Shown here: one piece after another, positions 6,303 through 6,308 of the stretch | How positions within the stretch are numbered: the first letter of the stretch is position 1 | Layout: every line of letters starts with the position of its first letter | NCBI GenBank assembly: GCA_002469865.1 | Contig: DKOD01000036.1 | Span: 1-6,308 of the forward strand | Direction: 5' to 3' | Length of the DNA: 6,308 bases | From: Alphaproteobacteria bacterium UBA7371 | Lineage (GTDB): Bacteria > Pseudomonadota > Alphaproteobacteria > UBA8317 | Position numbers and translations under genes: made by a program | Notes under the pieces: model-generated | Told to the model about the DNA's origin: nothing | Seen by the model: only the letters and a program-made list of their open reading frames with translations | The model's database searches: none

Positions 6303-6308
6303 TTGGTT

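Noticed and set aside
1..6308. A novel mobile, defence or biosynthetic system
   Set aside because: All six protein genes fall into known families or carry known domains, the gaps are at most 48 bp, and there are no repeats arrays, transposase, integrase or toxin-antitoxin signatures that I can see.

Overview
This window is about half G+C and tightly packed with genes. It most likely comes from an alphaproteobacterium, and the Rhodospirillales side of that class is my best guess. The reasons are the short Ppx/GppA protein directly upstream of rlmE, guaB followed directly by an RsmB/NOP-type methyltransferase with an alphaproteobacterial-looking motif I, and a charged-linker LysM protein of a kind common in that group. 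The assignment rests on recalled gene order and protein style, not on a search.

Layout, left to right. Bases 1-1131 hold the 3' part of a LysM-domain envelope protein; its reading frame is open at the left edge. After a 48-bp gap, four plus-strand genes follow almost without spacing: a Ppx/GppA-family phosphatase (1180-2205), rlmE (2202-2918), guaB (2938-4392) and an rsmB-like gene (4389-5591). The first and last junctions of these four are 4-base ATGA overlaps, and rlmE and guaB are 19 bp apart. A 45-bp gap (5592-5636) holds a strong hairpin that probably ends transcription from both sides. A convergent minus-strand gene (5637-6290) encodes a one-cysteine peroxiredoxin of the Prx6 type, and its Shine-Dalgarno site lies at the right edge.

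Together the plus-strand genes look like a housekeeping growth and ribosome cluster. Ppx/GppA acts on polyphosphate and/or pppGpp, RlmE and the RsmB-like enzyme modify rRNA, and GuaB makes XMP, the committed step to GTP. A functional link is plausible because guanine nucleotides and (p)ppGpp jointly govern ribosome production, but that link is inference. No gap exceeds 48 bp. I see no tRNA, rRNA, CRISPR, insertion sequence, phage or defence genes, and no evidence of a previously undescribed system. The points worth a second look are local: atypical RsmB motifs, phospholipase-triad residues in the peroxiredoxin, the terminator design, and guaA not being next to guaB.
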